Positions 9,033 to 17,603 of a stretch of 64,000 bases of DNA are shown piece after piece. Source of the stretch: Rhodococcus rhodnii (GTDB lineage: Bacteria; Actinomycetota; Actinomycetes; Mycobacteriales; Pseudonocardiaceae). The notes beneath the pieces are model-generated. The model saw nothing but the letters and a program-made list of their open reading frames with translations. It was not told where the DNA came from and did no database searches. Numbering within the stretch: the first letter of the stretch is position 1; the number at the start of each line of letters is the position of its first letter. The stretch lies in assembly GCA_000720375.1 (NCBI GenBank), contig JOAA01000018.1, positions 62,001 to 126,000 of the forward strand. The letters are read 5' to 3'. The translations under genes were made by a program, and so were the position numbers.

Positions 9033-10295
9033 TCAGCGCCAGCCCGGCATCGGATAGGCGGCCAGCAGCTCACGGACCTCGCCCGCGATTCGCTCGATCG
9101 TGGCCTCGTCGCCGGCGTTCTCGGCCTGTACGACCTGGTCGATCCACTCGGCGACCTTGACCATCTGCTCGGTGCCCAGCCCGCGCGTGGTGATCGAGGG
9201 CGTGCCGAGCCGCAGGCCGGACGGGTCGAACGGCTTGCGCGGGTCGAACGGAACCGAGTTGTAGTTCAGCTCGATGCCCGCGCGGTCCAACGCCTTCGCG
9301 GCCGGCTTGCCCGCGATGCCCTTGTTGGTCAGGTCGATCAGGATCAGGTGGTTGTCCGTACCGCCGGACACCAGGTCAAAACCACGCTCGACCAGTGCCG
9401 CGGCCAGGGCCTTCGCGTTGGCGACGACGGCGTGCGCGTACGTCGAGAACTCCGGCTTGCCGGCCTCACCCAACGCGACCGCGATGGCGGCGGTGGTGTG
9501 GTTGTGCGGACCACCCTGCAGGCCCGGGAACACGGCCCTGTCGAGGGCCTTCGCGTGCTCAGCGTCCGACATGATCATTGCGCCACGCGGACCACGCAGG
9601 GTCTTGTGCGTCGTGGTGGTGATGACCGGCGCGTGGCCAACGGGCGACGGGTGCGCACCACCGGCGATCAGGCCAGCGATATGCGCGATGTCGGCGACCA
9701 GCACGGCACCGACTTCCTGGGCGATCGCAGCGAAGCCCGGGTAGTCGATGGTGCGCGGGATCGCGGTGCCCCCACACCAGATCAGCTTCGGCCGCTCGGC
9801 CAACGCCAGGTCGCGGACCTCGTCGAGGTCAACCGTGCCGGTGTCCTTACGGACGCCGTACGCGACGCTGCGGAACCACTTGCCGGTCGCGGAGACGTTC
9901 CATCCGTGCGTGAGGTGACCGCCCGCAGGCAACGCCATACCCATGACGGTCTCGCCAGGCTGCAGGAACGCCATGTAAACGGCGAGGTTGGCCGGTGAAC
10001 CGGAGTACGGCTGCACGTTGGCGTGATCGACGCCGAACACCGCCTTGGCGCGCTCGATTGCCAGGCTCTCGATCGGGTCGATGAGCTGCTGGCCTTCGTA
10101 GTAACGCTTGCCGGCGTATCCCTCGGAGTACTTGTTGGTCAGCACCGAGCCGGTCGCTTCGAGGACCGCGGTGGACACGTAGTTCTCCGACGCGATGAGC
10201 CGGATCTTCTCGTACTGGCGCTTGGCTTCCTGCTCGACCAGACCCGCGATCTCGGGGTCCGCGGTGGCGAGGTCGGTAATCGCGGGCTGATGCAC
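9033..10295 (-). CDS. glyA: serine hydroxymethyltransferase
   Basis: 420 aa cytoplasmic PLP enzyme that interconverts serine and glycine with transfer of a one-carbon unit to tetrahydrofolate. Full-length family match: IRLIASENYVSTAVLEATGS near the N-terminus, SGSPANLAVYMAFL, the PLP-lysine motif TTTTHKTLRGPRG (Lys near 231) and SGGTDNHLILIDL. PSITTRGLGTEQM near the C-terminus is also canonical. One departure is ALPAGGHLTHGWNVSATGKW, where most SHMTs have LDLxHGGHLTHG. It is transcribed divergently from the small thioesterase gene, with only about 34 bases between the starts, so their promoters must overlap. No riboswitch is visible in that space. Confidence 0.96.
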   Translation of the reverse strand: MHQPAITDLATADPEIAGLVEQEAKRQYEKIRLIASENYVSTAVLEATGSVLTNKYSEGYAGKRYYEGQQLIDPIESLAIERAKAVFGVDHANVQPYSGSPANLAVYMAFLQPGETVMGMALPAGGHLTHGWNVSATGKWFRSVAYGVRKDTGTVDLDEVRDLALAERPKLIWCGGTAIPRTIDYPGFAAIAQEVGAVLVADIAHIAGLIAGGAHPSPVGHAPVITTTTHKTLRGPRGAMIMSDAEHAKALDRAVFPGLQGGPHNHTTAAIAVALGEAGKPEFSTYAHAVVANAKALAAALVERGFDLVSGGTDNHLILIDLTNKGIAGKPAAKALDRAGIELNYNSVPFDPRKPFDPSGLRLGTPSITTRGLGTEQMVKVAEWIDQVVQAENAGDEATIERIAGEVRELLAAYPMPGWR

Positions 10296-10328
10296 GGTGC
10301 CAGATCCTATCTTCCCACTAAGTTACTG

Positions 10329-10793
10329 ATGAGTAGTATCAACGCCATGGACTTGAGCATGCTCGGCGAAGCCATGAAAACTACCGTGCCCTGGGTCAAG
10401 ACGGCCGGTATTGAGTTCAAGGACGTCGCCACCGACCGTGTCGTCACGGTGCTGCCGGACAATCCGGTGAACCACAACCATGTCGGCGGCGCGCACGCGG
10501 CTGTGGCGTTCGGCCTGGCGGAGACGGCGTCGGGTGCGGTTGTGCTGGCGTCGTTCAGCGACCAGCTCGCGCGGGCAACGCCTTTGGTCAAGCGCTCGGA
10601 GATCGACTACAAGAAGGTCGCTATGGGCGACTTGACTGCCGAGGCCGTCCTCGGCCGCCCGGCGTCGGAGATCGTCGCCGAACTCGACAACGGCACGCGG
10701 CCGGAGTTTCCGGTGCACGTCACCATCCGCAACGCTGAGGACGTGACGACCGCCGAGGTGACCGTGACCTGGACACTGCGCCCCAACCGCTGA
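10329..10793 (+). CDS. hotdog-fold thioesterase-like protein (DUF4442 type)
   Basis: 154 aa from the ATG at 10329, or 148 aa from the ATG at 10347; neither has a ribosome site, and the short divergent gap suggests a leaderless mRNA. The sequence VPWVKTAGIEFKDVATDRVV, NPVNHNHVGGAHAAVAFGLAE and the C-terminal VHVTIRNAEDVTTAEVTVTW are typical of the PaaI/DUF4442 hotdog domain, with NHVGG...H at the usual acyl-thioester site. The substrate is unknown. It shares its promoter region with glyA, which is transcribed in the other direction. Confidence 0.75.
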   Translation: MSSINAMDLSMLGEAMKTTVPWVKTAGIEFKDVATDRVVTVLPDNPVNHNHVGGAHAAVAFGLAETASGAVVLASFSDQLARATPLVKRSEIDYKKVAMGDLTAEAVLGRPASEIVAELDNGTRPEFPVHVTIRNAEDVTTAEVTVTWTLRPNR

Positions 10794-10865
10794 TCGCGCG
10801 AACGGTCCGCTCGCAAATCGAGTTGTCCACAACCGCCCGGTAACCCCTTTGACCAGCCCATATCC

Positions 10866-10908
10866 CCGATAGAATGGCGTCGGGGTCGCCCCCGGGAGTG
10901 GTGGGGGA
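10866..10908 (+). repeat. interspersed intergenic repeat, copy 2
   Basis: GATAGAATGGCGTCGGGG at 10868 matches copy 1 base for base, followed by the same C5-GGGAGTGGTG step with small indels. The whole 10794-11024 interval has no gene. A TTGTCCACA nonamer (DnaA-box-like) lies at 10823-10831, and TTTGACC is found 15 bases before the TAGAAT hexamer, too close for a standard -35/-10 pair. The rest of the interval is G-rich on the plus strand. Confidence 0.6.
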
Positions 10909-11024
10909 TGCCTGGGTGCTGGTTGATGGACTCGGAATTGGCTGCGGTCGCACGGGACTGGTGGGGCTGTCTGGGCGTTGGGGCATGGGCTCGAAGTGGG
11001 TCGTCCGGGAGCGGCGAAGGATGG

Positions 11025-12098
11025 CTACTCGGCGTCCTCGAGTAGTTCGGAAACCGCCTGCTGGGCCAAAGTGCGGGCATACATGCAGCCGTTGCCCTTG
11101 TTGAGATGGTCGCGGTACTGGATGCGCAGCAACCTGCCCGGCACGACCTCGACCGCGTACGCGCAGGCGTAACCGACGATCTCCTGGCGCGCTGGAAGAA
11201 GGCCGATCTTGTGCTCGGTCACCTGCGCGCCCCTGACAGGCTGCACTTGAGCAAGCCCTTGGTCAGGGCCATTGGTCAGCAACGTCTCCGCCTTGCGCAC
11301 GTCTGTCTGCGCCAGGCACGTCGTGCCCATGTCGTTCTTGCCCTGCACGTGCTTGCGGTCGCCGACCTCGATCACCGCGTACGTCGTGACGACGTCGGTG
11401 ACGAGCTTGCACGCCTCACTCACCGAGCCGCGGACTGGTTGCTGCGGTGTCCGGTCCCAGACTTTGCCGCCGGCCAACGGGACCATCGCCTTGACGATGC
11501 GTTCCATGATGGTTTTCGCCGTCTGGCAGCTCTTCGTGCGGTCGATCGGCTTCTTGTTCTGGTTCCAGACCAGCAGATCCACTTTGTTCACCGATCTGGT
11601 GTTCACCTCGACCTGGCACGATCCCGGGTACGCGTCCTGGTTGCGTTTCAGGTCGTAGACCCTGGCCTGCAGGCCCGCGATCGTCGCCGGTTCCATGAAG
11701 GCGATCGGGTCGAAATCGAACGGGGTGAACGATCCGCCCCAGGTGATCTGCACCGCGTCGCCGGCAGCTTGGTCGAGGAAGAACGAGCAGAAGTGGCCGG
11801 CCGGGCCTGGTGGCGTGACCGCGATTCCGTCGAACAAACCGGCCGGAACCCACGCGCACCGGCCGCTCGCCTGCTTGTCCCAGCCTCGCCAGTTGAATCC
11901 TGGCACCGGGTCGGGTTGATCTATCTCGCCTTGGGCGAAACCCGAATTGTTCTCGGGGAAGGTGTACTGGTCGGGTTTCTTGCCATCGCCGACCTTGTTC
12001 ACACCTTTCTCGCCGACCGGTTGACCGTCGACACTCATCGCGCACGCACTGGCACCCAGCAGTGCCAGCGCGGTCAAAACGGCAGCGAATCGTTTCAT
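11025..12098 (-). CDS. secreted lipoprotein with Cys-rich sensor-like domain (DUF3558-like)
   Basis: 357 aa exported protein. The signal peptide MKRFAAVLTALALLGASAC ends at a plausible lipidation cysteine, although the -3 residue is Ala rather than Leu. The mature part has two similar halves with paired cysteines (ASGRCAWVP...GHFCSFFL; CQVEVNT...KSCQTA; EACKLV...TTCLA...GYACAYA...GNGCMYA), reminiscent of the DUF3558 family of actinobacterial lipoproteins. The function is unknown. It stands alone, with the small 12175-12312 frame divergent from it, and its 3' side faces the repeat-bearing gap at 10.8-11.0 kb. Confidence 0.75.
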   Translation of the reverse strand: MKRFAAVLTALALLGASACAMSVDGQPVGEKGVNKVGDGKKPDQYTFPENNSGFAQGEIDQPDPVPGFNWRGWDKQASGRCAWVPAGLFDGIAVTPPGPAGHFCSFFLDQAAGDAVQITWGGSFTPFDFDPIAFMEPATIAGLQARVYDLKRNQDAYPGSCQVEVNTRSVNKVDLLVWNQNKKPIDRTKSCQTAKTIMERIVKAMVPLAGGKVWDRTPQQPVRGSVSEACKLVTDVVTTYAVIEVGDRKHVQGKNDMGTTCLAQTDVRKAETLLTNGPDQGLAQVQPVRGAQVTEHKIGLLPARQEIVGYACAYAVEVVPGRLLRIQYRDHLNKGNGCMYARTLAQQAVSELLEDAE

Positions 12099-12174
12099 CA
12101 GGGGCGGACGCTAGCAGCAGAACTGGACTATCGTCGGGTTAACCGGAGATCTGCTCGCAGGATCGGGTATCACC

Positions 12175-12312
12175 ATGGACATGTTCCTCAGCGACCAGCG
12201 GGACTGGCGCGAGATCGCCAAAGAGAACGACGAGAAGTGCATCGACGTCCGCGGCCTCGCCGAGCTGATTCGCGAGGCTGCCAAGGCCGATCCGCCCTGT
12301 CAGCCTCGCTGA
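12175..12312 (+). CDS. small hypothetical protein, 45 aa
   Basis: A short frame beginning MDMFLSDQRDWREIAKE and ending PPCQPR. It has two cysteines, a charged amphipathic middle (LAELIREAAKAD) and no signal or membrane segment. It fills the gap between the lipoprotein start and the L11-paralogue stop, ending one base before the latter. There is a weak GGATCGGG upstream and no clear ribosome site. I do not recognise it; coding status rests on its position and balanced composition. Confidence 0.4.
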   Translation: MDMFLSDQRDWREIAKENDEKCIDVRGLAELIREAAKADPPCQPR

Positions 12313-12702
12313 TCAGCTCACCTGCACTCCCATCGACCTCGCGGTGCCCGCGACGGTCCGCATCGCGGCCTCGATGTCGGTGGTGTTGAGGTCCGGCAAT
12401 TTCCGCTCCGCGATCGCCCGCAGCCGCTCGCGGCTCAAGGTCTTGCCACCGTTCAACGCCTGCTTGATCAGAAACGAGGTCGGCGGTGTCTTGAGTTTGA
12501 GCGTGAACGAGCGGTCGTCGAAGATCGTGATCACGGCGGGCACGATTTCGCCGCGCTGTGCCGCGGTCAGCGAGTCGTATTCCTTTTTCAGCGCGACCAG
12601 GTTGACCCCGGTCATGCCGAGCATCTTGCCGAGCTCGGCGACCGGCGCCGCACCGGCGGGAAGCGCCATCGTCACCTGATGGCTTTGTTTCTTGGGTGGC
12701 AT
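12313..12702 (-). CDS. divergent paralogue of ribosomal protein L11
   Basis: 129 aa, against about 140-145 for normal L11. The L11 fold is clear: MPPKKQ at the start, LPAG, RGEIVPAVITIFDDRSFTL, KTPPTSFLIKQA, and the C-terminal RNA-binding signature LPDLNTTDIEAAM...GTARSMGV. The N-terminal segment that is normally PAPPVGPALGQHG reads APVAELGKMLGMTG, so the proline-rich helix that contacts thiopeptide antibiotics and the GTPase-associated rRNA is altered, and the linker region is shorter. The normal rplK sits in the secE-nusG-rplK-rplA cluster, which is not here, so this is a second copy. A role in stress or antibiotic tolerance is possible but unproven. A hairpin abuts its start codon. Confidence 0.85.
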   Translation of the reverse strand: MPPKKQSHQVTMALPAGAAPVAELGKMLGMTGVNLVALKKEYDSLTAAQRGEIVPAVITIFDDRSFTLKLKTPPTSFLIKQALNGGKTLSRERLRAIAERKLPDLNTTDIEAAMRTVAGTARSMGVQVS

Positions 12703-12735
12703 CGCTCGCCGTCCTTTCGTCTCAGACGGCGAGCG
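12703..12735 (-). promoter_or_regulatory. hairpin abutting the start codon of the L11 paralogue
   Basis: A perfect 11-bp inverted repeat, CGCTCGCCGTC/GACGGCGAGCG, with an 11-nt loop, ends directly before the ATG. The likely ribosome site GAAAGGA spans the loop and the 3' arm, so folding would block initiation. A second, weaker stem (CTCTC/GAGAG) followed by a short T-rich stretch lies just upstream and may end the preceding gene. Confidence 0.6.
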
Positions 12736-12768
12736 ACGTTAAAGTCTCTCGTTACGGGAGAGTCAAAA

Positions 12769-13614
12769 CTATTTACGGAACCGCCAGGTCTTGCTGTCGA
12801 ACAGCAGGCAGATGCTCGGCGACAGAACGACCACCCGCAGTGTGCCGTCGCGCTCGTCGTAATCGATGCCTTCGACCTCGAAGTCGCCGCTGCACCCGCT
12901 TTCCAGCGGCAGCTGGCCGAGCGCGGTCACCTTGCCCGCGACGTCGCTGCCGTTCAGCGGCGACGCCAAATCCACCTGCAGCAACGGTTTCTTGATGCCG
13001 AACAAGGACCCGTCCGGATCGTCCGACGGGCACAGCAGCTGGGTCGGCGAGGTGAAGTCGCAGCCCTGCACGTCCCGGACCGGCCGGTCGAGCCGGATCT
13101 GACCGGCCAGCGGCAGGTTCTGGCCGGGAGTCGTGAACCTGATGCCTGGCATGGGATGCACGAGCAAACGGCTCATCGTGCCCCACTCGCCTGCGACCAT
13201 CCACTGGCCGTCCGGTGAGACGGCGGAGAAGGAGTTGTTGGTGGCCTCCCACGACTCCAGCGCGTGGGTGTACTCCGACCACTGGTTGTTCGGCGCCTGA
13301 ACGCGGAACAGCTTGGCACCGCGGTCGTCACGCTGATACGGCTCGACGTAGTAGCCGTGGCCCGCACCCGGGTCCCCGACGTGGTTCCAGCCGCGGCTCG
13401 ACACTCCCGCTGGGATGGTGCCGATGCCCGTGTAGCGGATGATCGTCTCGTTCGGACGGACAATGGTGGCGAGGCCTTGGCTCTCGTCGAGCGGGCGCGC
13501 CCGGTCAGAGCCAACAGGGTTCCACGGTCCCACCGGCGACGCGGCCTGCGCGACGGCGGGGACCAGGCTCATGCTTACCGTCGCCAGCAGGGCGACTACG
13601 GCAACTCTGCGCAT
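12769..13614 (-). CDS. secreted hypothetical protein
   Basis: 281 aa with a clear signal peptide (MRRVAVVALLATVSMSLVPAVAQA, cut after AQA). The mature protein has repeated Trp- and Gly-rich strands (FSAVSPDGQWMVAGEWG, LFDSKTWRFRK) that look like a beta-propeller or beta-sandwich, and four cysteines (VQGCDF, LLCPSD, ESGCSGDF, SICLLF) that could form disulfides. I do not recognise the family. It lies 66 bases upstream of the L11 paralogue on the same strand, so co-transcription is possible, but the gap holds two hairpins. Confidence 0.7.
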   Translation of the reverse strand: MRRVAVVALLATVSMSLVPAVAQAASPVGPWNPVGSDRARPLDESQGLATIVRPNETIIRYTGIGTIPAGVSSRGWNHVGDPGAGHGYYVEPYQRDDRGAKLFRVQAPNNQWSEYTHALESWEATNNSFSAVSPDGQWMVAGEWGTMSRLLVHPMPGIRFTTPGQNLPLAGQIRLDRPVRDVQGCDFTSPTQLLCPSDDPDGSLFGIKKPLLQVDLASPLNGSDVAGKVTALGQLPLESGCSGDFEVEGIDYDERDGTLRVVVLSPSICLLFDSKTWRFRK

Positions 13615-13676
13615 GCGCTGTGCATACCGGGCCCAGGTGACTTCCCGTAAGCCGCCACATGAACCATATTCACGTT

Positions 13677-14678
13677 TTATTGGGGAGTGCTCGGCCGGGC
13701 CAGGCGCAAGGCCGCGTCCAGCTCAACGTGTGCCTCCGGATGCTCGGCCCACCACTTGGTGAAGTGCGGGTTGCGGTCGACCACGGCCCGGTAGGCATGT
13801 GCCGCACAAGCGAAAGCCTCATGCGCCCGGCCGGCGACGAGTCCGTCGGTCCGGGTCGCGACCATGATCCGGATCGAGATCGGGTCGCCGACGAGCGGGC
13901 GAATGGCGATCCCGTCCCAGTTACGCGACGCGGGCGAAGCCAACGACACCGCGCCGCTGGCAACCAACGCCCGGGCATTGCCTGTCTCGATGACGTGGTG
14001 CGTGATCCGAGGCGTGAACCCGAGCGCCGCGCAAGCGGTGTGCAGCTGCATGCGGGCGCTGTCGTACTCCGGGGGCAGTGCGACCCAGTCGTACTTCTCC
14101 AACTCGGCGAGAGGCACGACGTCGTACGCGGCGAGCGGGCTCTCCGCGGAGACCGCGACGAACTGTGGCTCGTGCAGCAAGGTCCGTACTTCGATTCCGG
14201 TCAGGTGCCTGCGGTCGACGCCTTCGAAGTAGTCGAACACGGCCAGGTTGGCGCGTTTGGACACGAGCATGTCCAGCAACGTCTGCCAGGACCAGTCGAT
14301 CTCGGTCCGGACCTCGGTGCACCGGAACCGCGCGCGTAACTCGTCGACGAGCTGGCTGACCCACAGCATGGGCGTCGCCGCGGCCACGAAAGGGCCTTGG
14401 GACGGGACACTGGCGCGTTCCCGCGCCGACGAGAGCAGCTGGGACAGGTCGTCGAGGACGACGTGCGCCGAGCGGATCACGTACCGCCCGAGATCCGTCG
14501 GCACGCTGCCGGCCGGGGTGCGTTCGAACAGCTGCCCGCCGACCAAACGCTCGACCGAACGCAGTTGCGCGCTGAGCGCGGGTTGGGTGAGCCCGAGCCG
14601 CGCTGCGGCCTTCGTCACACTGCCTTCTTCGGCGATCGCGCAGACCGCTCGAAGGTGGCGTAGCTCCAACTCAGCCAT
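13677..14678 (-). CDS. LysR-family transcriptional regulator
   Basis: 333 aa. The N-terminal winged HTH (ELRHLRAVCAIAEEGSVTKA, LTQPALSAQLRSVERLVG, LFERTPAGSVPTDLGR) is standard for LysR, and the rest is the two-lobed effector domain. It is divergent from the MFS exporter at 14933, the usual arrangement for a LysR protein controlling a transporter in response to its substrate. The 254-base gap contains an AGCCA-N7-TGGCT inverted repeat that suits a LysR box. The effector is unknown. Confidence 0.9.
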   Translation of the reverse strand: MAELELRHLRAVCAIAEEGSVTKAAARLGLTQPALSAQLRSVERLVGGQLFERTPAGSVPTDLGRYVIRSAHVVLDDLSQLLSSARERASVPSQGPFVAAATPMLWVSQLVDELRARFRCTEVRTEIDWSWQTLLDMLVSKRANLAVFDYFEGVDRRHLTGIEVRTLLHEPQFVAVSAESPLAAYDVVPLAELEKYDWVALPPEYDSARMQLHTACAALGFTPRITHHVIETGNARALVASGAVSLASPASRNWDGIAIRPLVGDPISIRIMVATRTDGLVAGRAHEAFACAAHAYRAVVDRNPHFTKWWAEHPEAHVELDAALRLARPSTPQ

Positions 14679-14705
14679 AAGTGTTCTTGATACCCCTTTC
14701 GGATG

Positions 14706-14722
14706 AGCCAGAGCTAGTGGCT
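14706..14722. promoter_or_regulatory. candidate LysR operator
   Basis: AGCCA-GAGCTAG-TGGCT, an interrupted dyad 28 bases upstream of the lysR start. Size and spacing resemble LysR recognition sites; assignment is by position only. Confidence 0.4.
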
Positions 14723-14799
14723 GGAGCCATATTTTCGGTATCCGGTCCGTTGCCTCCGGTCAACGACAGCGGCGGAACCACTCCACAGGGAGGTAGGTG

Positions 14800-14827
14800 C
14801 CGGGTCGGTGCGCCGACACCGACCCGG
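14800..14827. promoter_or_regulatory. strong inverted repeat in the lysR/MFS divergent region
   Basis: An 11-bp perfect stem CCGGGTCGGTG/CACCGACCCGG with a 6-nt loop. It lies upstream of the mapped MFS promoter, so it is not in that mRNA leader; it could be an operator or a terminator for an unseen small transcript. Confidence 0.5.
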
Positions 14828-14893
14828 TACCGCTTTCTACAACGGTGCGTGATCGCACCCATCAGATGCGTGAACCGTCGATTCCAGGCGGTA

Positions 14894-14922
14894 TTGGCTT
14901 AGTGACCGTCGGCACCTACATT
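14894..14922 (+). promoter_or_regulatory. sigma-70-like promoter of the MFS gene
   Basis: -35 TTGGCT, a 17-base spacer, and -10 TACATT. Transcription would begin around 14929, 4 bases before the ATG at 14933, so the mRNA would be leaderless or nearly so, which agrees with the lack of a ribosome site. Confidence 0.5.
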
Positions 14923-14932
14923 GGGTATCGAC

Positions 14933-16162
14933 ATGACACAAGCAGCGCAACGTTCTGGCTTCCGGTCGGCCTTCGGCGTACGCGAATTCCGCGCGCTGTG
15001 GGCGGCTGAAGCGCTTTCCCAGCTCGGTGACCAGCTCGCGCGCGTCGCGCTCGCGGTTCTCGTCTACTCGCGAACCAACTCGGCCGCACTGGCCGCGTTG
15101 ACCATCGCGCTGAGTTACACGCCGTCCTTTCTGGGCTCGGCGCTGCTGTCCGGACTCGCCGACCGGTTCCCCCGCCGCGAGGTCATGATCGTCTGCGATC
15201 TGGTCTCGGCGAGCCTCGTGATCCTGATGGCGATACCCGGAATGCCGCTGACCGTTGTCTGCGTGGCGATGGCTGGTGTCTCGCTCGTCGGCGGTCCCTT
15301 TAGGTCGGCACGGCTGGCGTTGCTGCCCGAAGTGCTCAGCGGCGAGGCGTACGTCGCCGGGCTCGCGATCCGCAGCATCACGATCCAAACCGCCCAGTTG
15401 CTCGGCTTCGCCTTGGGCGGCGTGGTTGTCGCGCTGATCAACCCGTATCTCGCGCTCGCAGCCGACGCGTTGACGTTCCTGGCGTCCGCGCTGCTGTTGC
15501 GTCTTGTCGTGCCGTGGCGTCCCGCGCCGCAGCACCCGAACGCCCGACGCGCCTTCTGGGCCTCGTCGGTCCACGGCGCCCGCGTGATCGCCGGTATCCC
15601 GGGTCTGCCGGCGCTCTTCGTCCTCGGCATGCTCGCGGGCCTCTACATCGGACCGGAAGGACTCGCGACCGCGTGGGTCGCGGAAATGGGCGAGACCACC
15701 AAAACGGTCGGGCTGGTGATGGGCGCTCCCGCCGCAGGTCTGGTCGTCGGTGCCTGGCTGATGACCAAGTTCGTTCCGGCGGAGACTCGGCTGCGCCTGG
15801 TCGGTCCGATGGCGTCGTTCGCCGGGATCGTCCTCACGCTGTGCGCGTTGCGGCCAGGGTTGTTGGCGGTGCTGGCGATCCTGTTCGTCAGCGGGATGTT
15901 CACCGCGTACCAGGTTCTCGTCGGCGCCGCGTTCGGCACGTCGACACCGGCCGAAAGCCGCGCGTCGGTGATGGGCCTGCTGAACTCAGGAGTGCTTACC
16001 GCACAAGGTGTCGGCGTGTTGATCGCCGGGATTCTGGCCGACTACGTGGGAGTGGGGCAGACCGTTGCCATCGCGGGCGCATTGGGAGCCGTGATCGCCA
16101 TTCCGGCGGCGGTGGCCTGGAATCGGGCCACCACCGCACCACAGCCCGCTACCGGTGTGTGA
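14933..16162 (+). CDS. MFS transporter, putative drug exporter
   Basis: 409 aa multi-pass inner-membrane protein of the major facilitator superfamily, related to the MefA/tetracenomycin-type exporters. FGVREFRALWAAEALSQLGDQLARVALAVLVY is the usual first helix region, and GLADRFPRREVMIVCDL is the loop 2-3 signature. About 12 hydrophobic segments are visible. ATG 14933 is chosen over the in-frame TTG 12 bases upstream because a promoter places the transcript start at about 14929. It is probably controlled by the divergent LysR protein. The substrate is unknown. Confidence 0.88.
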   Translation: MTQAAQRSGFRSAFGVREFRALWAAEALSQLGDQLARVALAVLVYSRTNSAALAALTIALSYTPSFLGSALLSGLADRFPRREVMIVCDLVSASLVILMAIPGMPLTVVCVAMAGVSLVGGPFRSARLALLPEVLSGEAYVAGLAIRSITIQTAQLLGFALGGVVVALINPYLALAADALTFLASALLLRLVVPWRPAPQHPNARRAFWASSVHGARVIAGIPGLPALFVLGMLAGLYIGPEGLATAWVAEMGETTKTVGLVMGAPAAGLVVGAWLMTKFVPAETRLRLVGPMASFAGIVLTLCALRPGLLAVLAILFVSGMFTAYQVLVGAAFGTSTPAESRASVMGLLNSGVLTAQGVGVLIAGILADYVGVGQTVAIAGALGAVIAIPAAVAWNRATTAPQPATGV

Positions 16163-16277
16163 GGATTTCAGTATTCGATCCCGCCCATGGCCGGTACCTC
16201 TTTCACGTGCATCGATTCGGCAATTGAGAGTGTAGCTTGAAGACATCCACGTTCCAGTGGCTGAGCGGGGAGGAACT

Positions 16278-17552
16278 TTGAGCGGGTCAGCCAGGCCGTT
16301 TAGCCGAAGCCTGCACCCTCGAGGGTGGACGCTTTGGCGGCAGCCCCGCGCCTTGGTCAGGTTTTTCCTCACTATTGAACTCGCTGTAGCCGCACTGACG
16401 GTGTTTTTTGCTTTCCGTGACGAAGTGACCACAAAACATTGGTGGCAGTTCGCGGTGCTGTGCGGGTTCGCGCTGCTGCAGGCCGAGGCGAGCCGGAAGA
16501 TCGAGAAGGCCAGGCGGCTGATCACCAACGCGCCGCACGTCAACATGACGTCGGTCTGGGTGTTCGCTGGTGTGCTGCTGCTGCCGTACTGCCTCGCCGG
16601 GCTGCTGGTGATCATCGTCTACGGCCACCTGTGGCTGCGCATCCAGCGCAAGATGGGCACCCGGCCGATCCACCGCGTGATCTTCTCCGCGTCGATGATC
16701 ATGCTGTGCGCGTACGCCGCCGGTGGCATCTACACCGCGGGCCGGATGCTCCAGCAGAGCCACGGCTGGGTCTCGTCGACCACAACACCGGTGATCATCG
16801 CCGTCGCCACGCTGGTGTTCCTGGTGATCAACAACATTCTGGTCGCCACCGCCGCATCGCTGCACGGCCGGCCGAGCCACGTACTGGTCTCCTGGCCGGA
16901 CCTGGCGCTGGAAATCGCGACTTTGTGTCTCGGTTCGCTCACCGCATTGGCGTTGGACAATGTCCCTTACCTGATCGTGCTGATCCTGCCGCCGCTGCTG
17001 GTACTGCATCGCGCGGTGCTGGTCAAACAGCTGGAAGAGTTGGCCATTACCGATCAGAAGACCGGATTGCTCAATGCGACCGCGTGGCATGAAGCGGCGA
17101 AGAACGAGCTTTCCCGGGCCGAGCGTCAGCAGTCTTGTTTCGGTGTCCTGATGGTCGATCTCGATTACTTCAAACGGGTCAACGACACCTACGGCCATCT
17201 GGCTGGCGACGAAGTGCTGAAGGCGATCGCCCGAATGCTCAAGGACGAGTTGCGTGACTACGACTCGGCCGGCCGGTTCGGCGGCGAGGAGTTCGCTGTG
17301 CTGATCCCGGATTCCTCGCCAACGGACGTTGTGTCGACCGCGGAACGGCTACGCAAGCGGGTGACCGAGCTGGAAGTGCTTGCGCCGACGGAGAACGGCG
17401 AAGCGATGATCACCAACCTCAGCGCGTCGATCGGGGTGGCGATCTATCCGAGCAGCGGGACTTCGCTCGAACAGCTGATGCTGACCGCGGACTCGGCCGT
17501 CTACACAGCGAAATCCAACGGTCGCAACCAGGTCGTCACACTGTCCACATAG
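16278..17552 (+). CDS. membrane diguanylate cyclase (GGDEF)
   Basis: 424 aa. About six to seven membrane segments occupy residues 30-245 (for example FFLTIELAVAALTVFFAF, MTSVWVFAGVLLLPYCLAG, MIMLCAYAAGGIYTAG). A cytoplasmic GGDEF domain follows, with DQKTGLLNATAWHE, MVDLDYFKRVNDTYGHLAGDEVL and the active-site loop GGEEF at residues 335-339. The intact loop predicts cyclic di-GMP synthesis. An RxxD inhibitory site is not evident before the loop. The TTG start at 16278 is preferred because GGGGAGGAA sits at the right distance; a GTG 21 bases upstream is possible. No partner phosphodiesterase is nearby. Confidence 0.88.
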   Translation: MSGSARPFSRSLHPRGWTLWRQPRALVRFFLTIELAVAALTVFFAFRDEVTTKHWWQFAVLCGFALLQAEASRKIEKARRLITNAPHVNMTSVWVFAGVLLLPYCLAGLLVIIVYGHLWLRIQRKMGTRPIHRVIFSASMIMLCAYAAGGIYTAGRMLQQSHGWVSSTTTPVIIAVATLVFLVINNILVATAASLHGRPSHVLVSWPDLALEIATLCLGSLTALALDNVPYLIVLILPPLLVLHRAVLVKQLEELAITDQKTGLLNATAWHEAAKNELSRAERQQSCFGVLMVDLDYFKRVNDTYGHLAGDEVLKAIARMLKDELRDYDSAGRFGGEEFAVLIPDSSPTDVVSTAERLRKRVTELEVLAPTENGEAMITNLSASIGVAIYPSSGTSLEQLMLTADSAVYTAKSNGRNQVVTLST

Positions 17553-17603
17553 CTGCCCCTTGGTGACTGCCGTCGGTGACCAACGGCTCGTTAGGCTGCG
17601 GCA

